33,986 nucleotides of DNA, taken from assembly GCA_905221605.1 (NCBI GenBank), contig CAJNDS010001013.1:830961-864946 (forward strand). The letters are read 5' to 3'. The translations under genes were made by a program, and so were the position numbers. Numbering within the stretch: position 1 is the stretch's first letter; the number at the start of each line of letters is the position of its first letter. The DNA is from Symbiodinium natans. Its lineage: Eukaryota > Sar > Dinophyceae > Suessiales > Symbiodiniaceae. Under the pieces are notes generated by a model, which searched no databases, was not told where the DNA came from, and worked only from the letters and a program-made list of their open reading frames with translations. Positions 19,105-27,669 of the stretch are shown here, in pieces.

Positions 19105-22100
19105 TCACGTTCCAGCGGCCCGTTCCTCACCAAGGAACTCAGCATTCACCACCCAGCCATCCTTGAGGCAATGCTTACAAAGCGTTTTAGCCCTGAGTTG
19201 TGAATATCGCAGAACATCACAGTCACTGCTTGCGTGCATACAGTTCCCACCCACTGTTGTATACAAAGTGGCACTCGCAGGAATAACCACCGCTTTCTTT
19301 ATCCACAGCCATTTATACAGCCGTCGAAAGAGGCACCATGCCAGTTCCCAGAGTATAATTGCTGCCACCAAATATGCAACAAGGTCTGAATTGTTGACAA
19401 CCATTTCAATACCTTGAGCCAGAACCATCACCGTAGACGTGTTGGCGACCTTGCACACCCCTTCTTCTGAGCAAAAGAATCCAGCCGTGGACACTTCTTC
19501 GCCACCAGTTGCCATCCCTTGCAGAGATGCAGCCACCATCATGACCGCCATTGCAAGCGAGGCTTTTTTCAAGTCAGTCCCTTGTACCAACAGTCGGAGA
19601 CCCCAAAGTGCCTTTTGCTTTGCGTACACCTGTCCACTCATCAACTTAGTCAACAGGTCAGCGATCATATACTCACCGCGAAGATGCGCTATCACCATAT
19701 AACCACGGTCCACCAGAGACCTGACACCGGCTGCTCGAATTCTCAGGTGTCTTGTCCTCCAGCTTCCAGCAGGATATTGAATGATCGAGCACGTTGAAAC
19801 CGAATCTGTATACAGCACTTTTTGCAGCGATTCTTCACCTGTTCCAACCAAAGCGGCAATTATAGGGGTGCACGACTGAATCATCGTTGCTCCCTCTATG
19901 GACGCATGTAATTCAGCTTCAGCTGTACTTAAAGCCACCGTTGATTGTCTTTGTGTTGCCCACATCACTGGACAGTCACCCCACACCACCACCGCTCCTG
20001 AGTGGCTCTTTTCGTTTTCACCTGCTGCAAAGCTGGCATCCGCGTAGGACTCCACCACCTTAACGCCTCGTCCATAACGCAACACCTCATTTCTTTCTTT
20101 TTCGCATGTTGCGATTGCTCCGAACGTCAAGCCTAACGTTGGAGTTGCAGCAAGGTATCGGAAAACCTCCTCAGCCTTTTTAACCACAAATCGCGGCCTT
20201 CGGGATGTCCACAAAGACAACTGGCTCGTGCAGAACGCCAAATCAGGTCGAGTTTTGATTGCCACCCAGAGGAACTCCCCTACGGCACCTTGAGCCGCTC
20301 GCAAGGAAGGAATATCCACCTCCTCTTCTTCACCTGGAGTTTCTTTCACCATTGGCAGGTTACTCCCTTTTCCAGTTTCATCGATCTGATACCCTCGTCG
20401 GTTCAGCAAATCTCTCACAAAGTCCTCCTGGTTGAGAAAGAAGCTGCCATTTCGATACCAGATTTGGACACCTAAAAACTTCAGGAATCCATCACCGCAG
20501 CCTGGACCACAGAACTCGGGTTCAGAAGTTTTCCACTCCTTCCTAATCTGTTCCAAGGCCTCCCGGAGCACTGTCATAGTCCCAGCCATCAAAAAATCAT
20601 CCACGTAAAGACCCATTGTCCCTACCAACTTGCTTGCACCTTCCAGCTTCTCTTGAGCCATAATAAGGAACAGACTTGGGTCTGCATTGGACCTCTGAAA
20701 GCTCATTGCTTGTCCATCCTTTGACACCCAAGACATCCCTTGAAGACGTTGGTCTCGCCACTCCACCCATGCTGCAGGACTTTCGGCCAAACCGTACAAG
20801 GCCTTCCTCACAATCCACCGCTCCTCTTTTGTGCAAAGACCCAATTTCACCGCCGCCCTTGGGGGCTGCACCACCACCAAACGCCCTTCTCTTTGCGCCC
20901 TATTCATCGGCGCCGTCAGAAAAGCTTTGGAAATGTCTAAGCCAGCGATGATCCACACCATATATGCTGCGTGCCTCACTTGACACCTGAATGTAGTTGA
21001 ATCTAAACCTGGAGCGTACAGCGAGTGACGACTGAGTGACCTCGGCCCTTCATATTCTGTAGCTGCCGTTGACGAAATGAAGTTTCCACATGCACAGATA
21101 CGGGCACGTCGCCTCCCTGTCCCTTGCTTCCGGGTAAACACCACCAGACTGGGAACGTACTCAATCACCGGTGCATTAGGCTCTTCCGCCAATTTGTCCA
21201 GCTTTTCTTGAGTTGTTGGTTCCACCACCTCCAACTCTTCCACCAAAGACGTCACCTCGTCCGACAATGATTCCCTCCACTTTTCCAGCTCTTGCATGGC
21301 TTCCTGTGTAGGGATTGTTTTTGTTTGCAGGAGCTCAACCTCCTCTGCTGCCTCAAGCGCAGTATTTTCTTGTACCATTTGCTGAACTTGAGCTGCTTTG
21401 ACCAAAAACTTCGATAGCTGTTCCTCAGCCCTTTTTGCTTTAACCAGCCATTCCCTAGTCTCTGATCCTTTTTCCTCATTCGACTCATTGGCCGATCCAT
21501 GGAACTCGTCCAAAATGCAACATTCCTGTTCAGCAATTAGGCGTCGAATACTCAAATGCTCTTCTAGAGCCCATTGATGCGCTTCGAACACAGCGTAGTC
21601 GACTTCTTCTGCAAGGTCGTCCAGCGAGGTCTCTTTCAACGTCATTTTTAACCACTTCCTTTTTTCACCTTCTTCAGCCTGTGGTTCCGGAAGAGGAAAC
21701 TTGCATTGGAGAAGATAGCACCTATCCTTGTAGCTCAAACGCTCCATAAAAACAGGTGTGTACCCTGTCAAGGATACCCTGTTCCCTTTCCAAGGCATAG
21801 GACCATGCAGCTTTCTCGGAAAGAACGACATGAAGTTCCAGTGGATATCCACCAATTTTCCAGGTAGGACTTTCTTCCCATAAGATTGCTCCACCACTTC
21901 AGCTCCTTCCTCTAAAACCTTTTCATCCTCAACCCACAGCTGACCATCTTTATAGTCACCAAAGCCACACACATAATTGCAGCAATGTTTTTCATTGTGA
22001 CTATCCCTATGCAATGACACCGGAGCATTGCACGAGATCTGAAGAGCAGAAAATTTGGCTTCAGGATTGTGGTGCCTCACGAATGATGCCAAATAACGAC

Positions 22101-22530
22101 ATAGCCATGGTCTTCGATGAGTCTCTTTTGTGATACCACACACTCCGCCATGAGTATAGTGGCCCAACACCAGAGCTCGCGTACTTGTACACCAATTGTT
22201 GATACCACCTCTTCGATTCACCCTCTTTGGGTATACAATCCCTTCCAAAAGCTCCTCACAGTCCACGTAATCATACATAGACCTTTCATACATTGACTTG
22301 GCTTTTTGCTCTTCCTTTTCCAACTGTGTTCCATCCTCAGCAGTCTCACTTTTGCAGACCAAATAAGCATTTTCATGAGGAGAACAGCAAGTCGGCCAAT
22401 ACTCATCACCAGGAACATTGTCCTCAACATCTGCATTTTCTTCCAGCTCCCCCAGACCCTGCATGTCATCCTCGAAAATTTCTAAGGGCGGACTCTCCCC
22501 CCGCTTGCGAAGCAAGCGCAAGGAGCCCAC
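19105..22530 (-). CDS. Pol segment: 2OG-Fe(II) oxygenase-like domain, reverse transcriptase, RNase H, C-terminal tail
   Basis: A 1,141-codon frame is open from 22,530 (a GTG inside the polyprotein, not a true start). Residues about 118-259 look like a 2-oxoglutarate/Fe(II) oxygenase core: HRD at 174-176, H242 and R251, with a strand-like VSLTGYTP after the Arg. Residues about 300-460 are a charged, coiled-coil-like linker. The copia reverse transcriptase follows: DISKAFLTAP with D532, ALYGLAESPAAW, and the YVDD active site at 642-645. RNase H has the acidic set D831, E873, D909 and D958 and the usual ADLLTK. The tail has a membrane-like segment at about 1,049-1,068 and a cluster C1097-x-H-x4-C-x13-C-x2-C1121. 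All listed catalytic residues are intact. It joins the integrase frame by a one-base slip at an A8 run (22,557-22,564). Confidence 0.9.
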   Translation of the reverse strand: MGSLRLLRKRGESPPLEIFEDDMQGLGELEENADVEDNVPGDEYWPTCCSPHENAYLVCKSETAEDGTQLEKEEQKAKSMYERSMYDYVDCEELLEGIVYPKRVNRRGGINNWCTSTRALVLGHYTHGGVCGITKETHRRPWLCRYLASFVRHHNPEAKFSALQISCNAPVSLHRDSHNEKHCCNYVCGFGDYKDGQLWVEDEKVLEEGAEVVEQSYGKKVLPGKLVDIHWNFMSFFPRKLHGPMPWKGNRVSLTGYTPVFMERLSYKDRCYLLQCKFPLPEPQAEEGEKRKWLKMTLKETSLDDLAEEVDYAVFEAHQWALEEHLSIRRLIAEQECCILDEFHGSANESNEEKGSETREWLVKAKRAEEQLSKFLVKAAQVQQMVQENTALEAAEEVELLQTKTIPTQEAMQELEKWRESLSDEVTSLVEELEVVEPTTQEKLDKLAEEPNAPVIEYVPSLVVFTRKQGTGRRRARICACGNFISSTAATEYEGPRSLSRHSLYAPGLDSTTFRCQVRHAAYMVWIIAGLDISKAFLTAPMNRAQREGRLVVVQPPRAAVKLGLCTKEERWIVRKALYGLAESPAAWVEWRDQRLQGMSWVSKDGQAMSFQRSNADPSLFLIMAQEKLEGASKLVGTMGLYVDDFLMAGTMTVLREALEQIRKEWKTSEPEFCGPGCGDGFLKFLGVQIWYRNGSFFLNQEDFVRDLLNRRGYQIDETGKGSNLPMVKETPGEEEEVDIPSLRAAQGAVGEFLWVAIKTRPDLAFCTSQLSLWTSRRPRFVVKKAEEVFRYLAATPTLGLTFGAIATCEKERNEVLRYGRGVKVVESYADASFAAGENEKSHSGAVVVWGDCPVMWATQRQSTVALSTAEAELHASIEGATMIQSCTPIIAALVGTGEESLQKVLYTDSVSTCSIIQYPAGSWRTRHLRIRAAGVRSLVDRGYMVIAHLRGEYMIADLLTKLMSGQVYAKQKALWGLRLLVQGTDLKKASLAMAVMMVAASLQGMATGGEEVSTAGFFCSEEGVCKVANTSTVMVLAQGIEMVVNNSDLVAYLVAAIILWELAWCLFRRLYKWLWIKKAVVIPASATLYTTVGGNCMHASSDCDVLRYSQLRAKTLCKHCLKDGWVVNAEFLGEERAAGT

Positions 22531-23807
22531 ATGACCACGCAGTGAAGAGGCCGGGCTTTTTTTTCATTTAACCGATGACGAACTGGAGGATCGCGAGGCG
22601 GAGGTAAAGGAGGACCTTCCTCATCAGCGAACCGAAGCGCCGGTTTTTTCCCCTTGAGACGATGCTCTGGAGGAGAAGGCTCCTGTTCTTCTACCACCCC
22701 TTCCAGCTCCAATTCAGGCGGTTCCTTTATATTGGAAAAAATCGTAGTGCAGGGAAATAACACCAGTTCATCCGGATCTTTTGCAGTCCCTTGAGCTTCC
22801 ACCCAATAACCACCAGGTAGGTCATCGCATGGACCCAAAAGAAGTGCAGGCTGCGTACGATCGACCCATTGCCGACCTTTCTTTGTTCCATCCGGACCCA
22901 GCAACTCCCACGGACGACGTTTAACTTGAATCTGAGCACCAAAGGGAAGCAATGCCTTAGGATTTAACCCCAACTCCCTTTCAGCTTTCTGCCACCGTAA
23001 CATTGACCAATGGCGAGCAGCCAGTGCCCAGTACGCCGGCCCGAGTCGCGCCTCCTTTAAGAGCGACCTGACACCACGTTTGAATAAACCCACACATGCT
23101 TCAGCGCGCCCATTTGTTTGCGGGACTCCAGGATCACCAGTGGTCCTATATATCAGACGAGTTTCGCAAAAGGACCGGAAGCGTGCATTGACAAACTCCC
23201 CCGCTCGATCTGAGTGGATTCTCAACACCGGATACCCATGTCTCTGCAAGCGCACCATCATTCTTTGAACTGCCGATAAAACAGTTGTTTGCTGTTTGTC
23301 CACAATCGGCTCCACCATAACGAAGTTGATCATACGGACCGGTTGGGTCAAGTGGTCCTTCAGTTCCTTCCAGGATTTTTCAGAAGCTTGAATTTTCAAC
23401 ACCTCTGCCTCCAGAACTGGCGCAGGTTCCACCGGTGCAGAGTCTTCCTCCTCGAAGTTAGCGACTGCATCGCCTAACCATTCTCCAACACCAGCACCAT
23501 CATCTACCACCTGATCTTCCACCTCATCCGCATCTTCCTCCTTTTCTGGAGGGCGACCCACATTGGGATCCAACATTGGAAATTGATACACACCAATAAC
23601 AGCGTGTCGTGGCTTCTGCTGGTGAGCATCCTTTGAAAACTTGTATGGACCCGCTAAGTCCAATGATAAAGTGTAAGCATCCCCATGCTTTCGCCTCAAA
23701 TGGCGACGCTCTTTTCCAGCAGCAGACACACAGATTTGACAATCACGTCTGAAGGGAATATGCCCCCTTAGGCAATGGTCACGGAAAGCTCGCTCCTCAG
23801 CTGTCAA
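22482..23807 (-). CDS. Pol segment: integrase
   Basis: A 441-codon frame carries an HHCC zinc-binding motif, H11-x4-H16-x6-C23-x2-C26. The integrase core has D50 (in LSLDLAGPY), D200 (in HSDRAGEF) and E236 (in QTNGRAEACVG), with the canonical 35-residue gap between D200 and E236. The gap between D50 and D200 is unusually long because of an acidic insert at about residues 78-140, rich in Glu and Asp. Such inserts are common in dinoflagellate copia elements as I know them. The frame continues upstream beyond its ATG at 23,807 to a stop at 23,841, where another frame joins. Its last residues after the A8 run are out-of-frame sequence. Confidence 0.9.
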   Translation of the reverse strand: MTAEERAFRDHCLRGHIPFRRDCQICVSAAGKERRHLRRKHGDAYTLSLDLAGPYKFSKDAHQQKPRHAVIGVYQFPMLDPNVGRPPEKEEDADEVEDQVVDDGAGVGEWLGDAVANFEEEDSAPVEPAPVLEAEVLKIQASEKSWKELKDHLTQPVRMINFVMVEPIVDKQQTTVLSAVQRMMVRLQRHGYPVLRIHSDRAGEFVNARFRSFCETRLIYRTTGDPGVPQTNGRAEACVGLFKRGVRSLLKEARLGPAYWALAARHWSMLRWQKAERELGLNPKALLPFGAQIQVKRRPWELLGPDGTKKGRQWVDRTQPALLLGPCDDLPGGYWVEAQGTAKDPDELVLFPCTTIFSNIKEPPELELEGVVEEQEPSPPEHRLKGKKPALRFADEEGPPLPPPRDPPVRHRLNEKKARPLHCVVMWAPCACFASGGRVRP

Positions 23808-23840
23808 CCTCCGTAACGTTCCTTCTCGTTCTTCCTTTTT

Positions 23841-24473
23841 TTAACACCATAGCTTCCCGTTCAGCATCGCTCTCATGCAACCATTGTGCCAACCTGTGAC
23901 GTATTCTTTTAACCAATCCAAACGCCCATCGCGCCCATATAGAGGATGTCCAATACGCTCTTCCAGGGTAGAAGCGAATGTTGCTGACCACGGAACAACC
24001 ACGCGAACCTGTTCCAACGATTCCCATAGTTCCATATCAGACACCAGGAAAGTCGTAGGTTTCACCAGAGCATGTCCCAATGCTCCTTGATCAAAGTGTG
24101 CAGCGTACATTCCATAACGCTCACAAAAGCTTTTCACCTCTGGCCAACTCCAGAAGGTAGGACTTGAGAGCCCTTCCTGAGAACCATCCACCAGATCCTC
24201 AGCACTCAAGACCGTTTTGCCGTTCTGAGAGAAATCTTTCCCTATGAGTTCAGGGTCCCCAGGGCTTTCCATGCCAAAGAAGACAGAACTTCCATTGATG
24301 ACTTCAGCAGTTCCACACCTTGAATGCACCGCCACGTCATATAGGAAAAGCATCTTCAGAAGTAAAACACCATCCTTTTGAGCTAATTCTTGATGTGGCC
24401 AAGGAAGACTCTTTAACTCCCAACCGTTCAGGCCCACAGCGTCGGCGTAATACAGGTGGACCACCGTCTTCAC
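23841..24473 (-). pseudogene. Pol segment: C-terminal half of C5-methyltransferase-like domain
   Basis: This frame takes over from the preceding segment near 24,422, after a one-base shift. It carries an MESPGDPE stretch (E69) at the position expected for motif VI (usually ENV or ENP), then a WSWPEV and FDQGALGH...KPTTFLVSD region typical of the same domain in other dinoflagellate copia polyproteins. Coding quality drops after about 23,910, where another one-base shift at a short A run (23,907-23,910) moves the frame. That is reversed at the A7 run at 23,836-23,842, so the two shifts compensate. The domain is therefore split over three frames in this copy. Confidence 0.7.
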
Positions 24474-26949
24474 CTCTCAACCTTGACACTGTCCTGCATG
24501 GAGGTCCTCCAACCACAGCAACCACCTTTCCTTCAGCCGCCAGATGCAGAAGATACTTCCAGACGCTCGAATTATGTAGGTCACCGCCTTTTGTCAAATC
24601 CAGCTCCAGTACCTCCACATCCCGACTGGGAAAATGCCATTTTTGTTTTCCTGAAAATAGGTGTACCACCACCCTTTTTGCTCGTGCCAGCCGTCTCCTT
24701 TTATGACGGTTGAAAGGCAACGCTGCAATATCTCCACGTGGCAACAGCTCCATCAGCATATTTTCTGGTATATCCCCATAATACCACCGAAGAAATCTCC
24801 AGCATGCCTGGACGAACTCCTCCTCATTCGCTGACGCTGTCCGCGCTGCGCTTTGCAACGACGTTTTTACAGCCACCTCGTTGTCCGTATTCGGACACCC
24901 TTGAACCATACGTGCCACCTTCAAAGCTTGCTTTGGTGAGCACCAATCCATTTCATCAATGATCTGAAGCGCCACCTCCTTTTCCAAACAAGGGCACCCA
25001 TTCAGATCACGAACGCGAAGTTCCCCCAGAACAGGATGTGAGGCTGTGCACTTGCCACCACGCCACTGAACTCTGAGACCAACCAAGGCGCTCGCTTTGC
25101 CAATTGGCACTAGTGGATCTACCATTTCAGGAGTTACCAGGGTCCCACCTGGGGTAATACACATCTCCCGAGATCCAACAGCTAAAGACACCAACACCTT
25201 TTGCTGCGGAAGCTGTTCTCCAGGACGAAGTGATCTGAGAGGATGTGATGCTCCCGAGTCCAACATGCCCATTCCCGAACACTCATTGGTGTCAGAAACC
25301 CTGGCCACATGTAGAACGCATACTCCTCGGCCTTCTCCCTGCTTCGGCAACAACGTGGCATCCGACGAACCGACTCCACAGTCCGCCCTTCCATTCCTCC
25401 ATTGAGAATGGGACCAAGACGCACGCTGCCTTTCAGCATGCAAAACCATTTTTTCAGCTGTTTTGTAATCCATAACCAAACAGCCATGTTCAAACCACAA
25501 GAGCTGGTCCAGCGAAGATTTTGCACCCACGTGACACATCCCATTGATCACAGTGAGGTTCGCCCCAAACTCCAAAATCAACCAGAGAGGGATAATCAGG
25601 GGCCCATTGTCTTCCCTAATCAACGTCCCTTTCTCTGTAATCCTCATTGTCACACCACCAAGCGCGCTTTGCACCATAACAGTAGTGTCGGGTAAACATT
25701 CCCATGGAAAAAGCGTCCGCACAAGATGCGTAGCAGCTGTATCCACCAACGCCACTCTCCCTTCCTGCTGAAACAATCCAGATCCACATAACATTCGAAC
25801 ACTGGGATCCCCGCTCGATGCTGACTGCGCTGATGACAGCTTCATAGATTTCAGCACTTCCAACGCTTCAGCAAGGACTTGATTGGGTGTTGATGGTGAT
25901 GGGGGACTTGCAGAACCTTTATCCAATCCCGCATTAGCCGTCTCATCTCCCCCTTCAGCTACCTCTGCTTTTTTGGCATTTCCCCATTTCGCACCTTTGC
26001 CGCCCTTTCCCCCTTTGGGAGAATTCCCTTTAGATCTGCTTCTCTCAGGGTTTGAGTCCACATTGGAACTTGCACCATCCTTATATGGACATTGCGGCTG
26101 CAGATGGCCAACGGCCCCACACTCAAAACATCTTCCTCGCTCAAGGGAGTCTTTGTCATGGCGAAATTTGCAGCGGGATCCGAACTTGCAACCTGCATCG
26201 GTCTTCCCATATATCCAACAGAAAGGACGTTCACCATCTCCGCTGTACCTTTTTCCTTTCCCTTTGCCTTTGTCACCCTCCTCTGTCTCGTCACCAGTTC
26301 CCTTTTGGGCCTTGTTTAACCTGGCCCTTTTCTTGGCGTCCGAGTCCTGCTTCACCTCTTGTTCACCAGCACTATGCAATAGCAGTTCAAACTCTGCCTG
26401 TAACATTTCAGCTAGTTGTGTCGCAGTTTCAGAGGTCGGCGAGTAGTCCACCCCCAATTTCTCCCGAAAGGATGCCACTCTGAAATGCACCGTAGGGTGT
26501 TTTGCCAGCAACGCGGATGATAAAGCATCCAATCCCTTGATAAGCAAGGTAGCGTCCGGCTCGGATGCTCGCAGCTCCCTTAATCGGGAACGCCATTGCG
26601 CCCATTGTCGCACTCCCTTAATAGCCTCTGAGATCGAGGTTGCTGAAGATGGTTGCACCAAGAAGTTCAACATTGTGCTGCGCTCATTTGCTCCACCTGG
26701 TTGGTAGACCGTCAGCAATGTGTAAAATATCATCACTGACCCCAACATTCGAGTGGAAACGATCTCGGTCTTCAATCTCTCCGGGATCGCCTGTAGCAGC
26801 AAAGACACCGCTCTCTGCTCCAACAAAACATGCACAGTTTGAACCACTTTGAGCCCTTCCAGCTCAGCCTTGATGCCCAACCTTTCCAGTGGAGAAACAC
26901 TCAACCATTTGGCATACGCTTGATATGCCTTTGAGTAGACGCATTGCCA
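24337..26949 (-). CDS. Gag C-terminal part, tandem protease-like domains, N-terminal half of C5-methyltransferase-like domain
   Basis: The frame is open from just after the TGA at 26,950; the first ATG is at 26,904 and numbering starts there. The first ~200 residues are a helical gag region. A CCCH finger follows (C229, C239, C245, H249), then a CCHC zinc knuckle (C259, C262, H267, C272) in a Lys/Gly-rich linker. Two similar protease-like segments come next. The first has ALVDTAATH with D388, and the second has GMLDSGASH with D549. From about residue 743 a C5-methyltransferase-like fold starts, with HLFSG (750-752) as motif I and GGPPC (C803) as motif IV with its catalytic cysteine. After about 24,422 the frame is wrong and the true continuation is in the neighbouring frame. 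Confidence 0.85.
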   Translation of the reverse strand, partial: WQCVYSKAYQAYAKWLSVSPLERLGIKAELEGLKVVQTVHVLLEQRAVSLLLQAIPERLKTEIVSTRMLGSVMIFYTLLTVYQPGGANERSTMLNFLVQPSSATSISEAIKGVRQWAQWRSRLRELRASEPDATLLIKGLDALSSALLAKHPTVHFRVASFREKLGVDYSPTSETATQLAEMLQAEFELLLHSAGEQEVKQDSDAKKRARLNKAQKGTGDETEEGDKGKGKGKRYSGDGERPFCWIYGKTDAGCKFGSRCKFRHDKDSLERGRCFECGAVGHLQPQCPYKDGASSNVDSNPERSRSKGNSPKGGKGGKGAKWGNAKKAEVAEGGDETANAGLDKGSASPPSPSTPNQVLAEALEVLKSMKLSSAQSASSGDPSVRMLCGSGLFQQEGRVALVDTAATHLVRTLFPWECLPDTTVMVQSALGGVTMRITEKGTLIREDNGPLIIPLWLILEFGANLTVINGMCHVGAKSSLDQLLWFEHGCLVMDYKTAEKMVLHAERQRASWSHSQWRNGRADCGVGSSDATLLPKQGEGRGVCVLHVARVSDTNECSGMGMLDSGASHPLRSLRPGEQLPQQKVLVSLAVGSREMCITPGGTLVTPEMVDPLVPIGKASALVGLRVQWRGGKCTASHPVLGELRVRDLNGCPCLEKEVALQIIDEMDWCSPKQALKVARMVQGCPNTDNEVAVKTSLQSAARTASANEEEFVQACWRFLRWYYGDIPENMLMELLPRGDIAALPFNRHKRRRLARAKRVVVHLFSGKQKWHFPSRDVEVLELDLTKGGDLHNSSVWKYLLHLAAEGKVVAVVGGPPCRTVSRLRGEDGGPPVLRRRCGPERLGVKESSLATSRISSKGWCFTSEDAFPI

Positions 26950-27642
26950 TCACACTCTTCCTGTATCTGTCAGCGAAGACAACATTGGTTCGATCATTGC
27001 GATCCAATCACCCAGTGCCGTCGGATTGCTTGGTGTGTAGTCTGCCAAAGTTGGAAGGCTCATCACATGCTTCCCGAGAGCCTCCGGACGTTCGGTTCCA
27101 GAACTATCACCAGTGATTGGCATACCGCGTGGCACCACTGCTCCAGGAGGTAAACTGACCCTTCCACCAGGCCCTTGAGGTAGTCCATGTCCTATACCGG
27201 GCGTAACAGCTGTGAGCGGAACCTTTTCTAATTCCAACTTCCCAGCGGCCATTTTCCACCGATACGGAACATCATCCACCATTGTATATCCACCCGATCC
27301 TGCTGAGTTCTCTTGCGTCGCAGTTTCCCGAGCTGAAACAAAACCGGGCTGGTTCCCCGCAGGTGCGACAGAACCATCAACACCTGATGGCACGGAAATA
27401 ATCGGAACATGTGTTAAACCAGGTGGTCCACTTGCATATCCACCACTTGCAGGACCTCCCGTGGGGTAATTCAATGGAGGCAATCTGGAGGGTTTCTTCC
27501 CTTCAGCTACATGCATCATTGGCACTTCTTTTTCATCCTCCACTTGAACATCCCCCTTCCTGGACCCAGGCAAGGATTGAAGATCACAACCCTTTGGCAG
27601 GTCGTAGCCCTCAATAGGCAGCCATGTCCCATCAGGCAACAC
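26950..27642 (-). pseudogene. Gag middle part, ended by an in-frame TGA
   Basis: This Pro/Gly-rich gag segment is in the same frame as the downstream gag/protease frame and ends at a TGA at 26,950-26,952. Readable gag-like sequence continues immediately after the stop (WQCVYSKAYQAYAKWL), so the TGA is a point nonsense change rather than a natural end. A CGA-to-TGA transition at a CpG would explain it, but this is inference. Its upstream junction with the first gag segment is a one-base shift between about 27,640 and 27,680. Confidence 0.75.
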
Positions 27643-27669
27643 AGTCCAAAAACCACCATACCATCCGTG

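Noticed and set aside
22557-22564. Programmed ribosomal frameshift at the A8 run
   Set aside because: No matching heptamer in the correct frame and no evident downstream stem are seen, and other homopolymer shifts occur in the same copy. I kept it only as something to test.
26950-26952. TGA read as an amino acid (alternative genetic code or readthrough)
   Set aside because: It is a single case in an element with several other breaks, so a point mutation is simpler.
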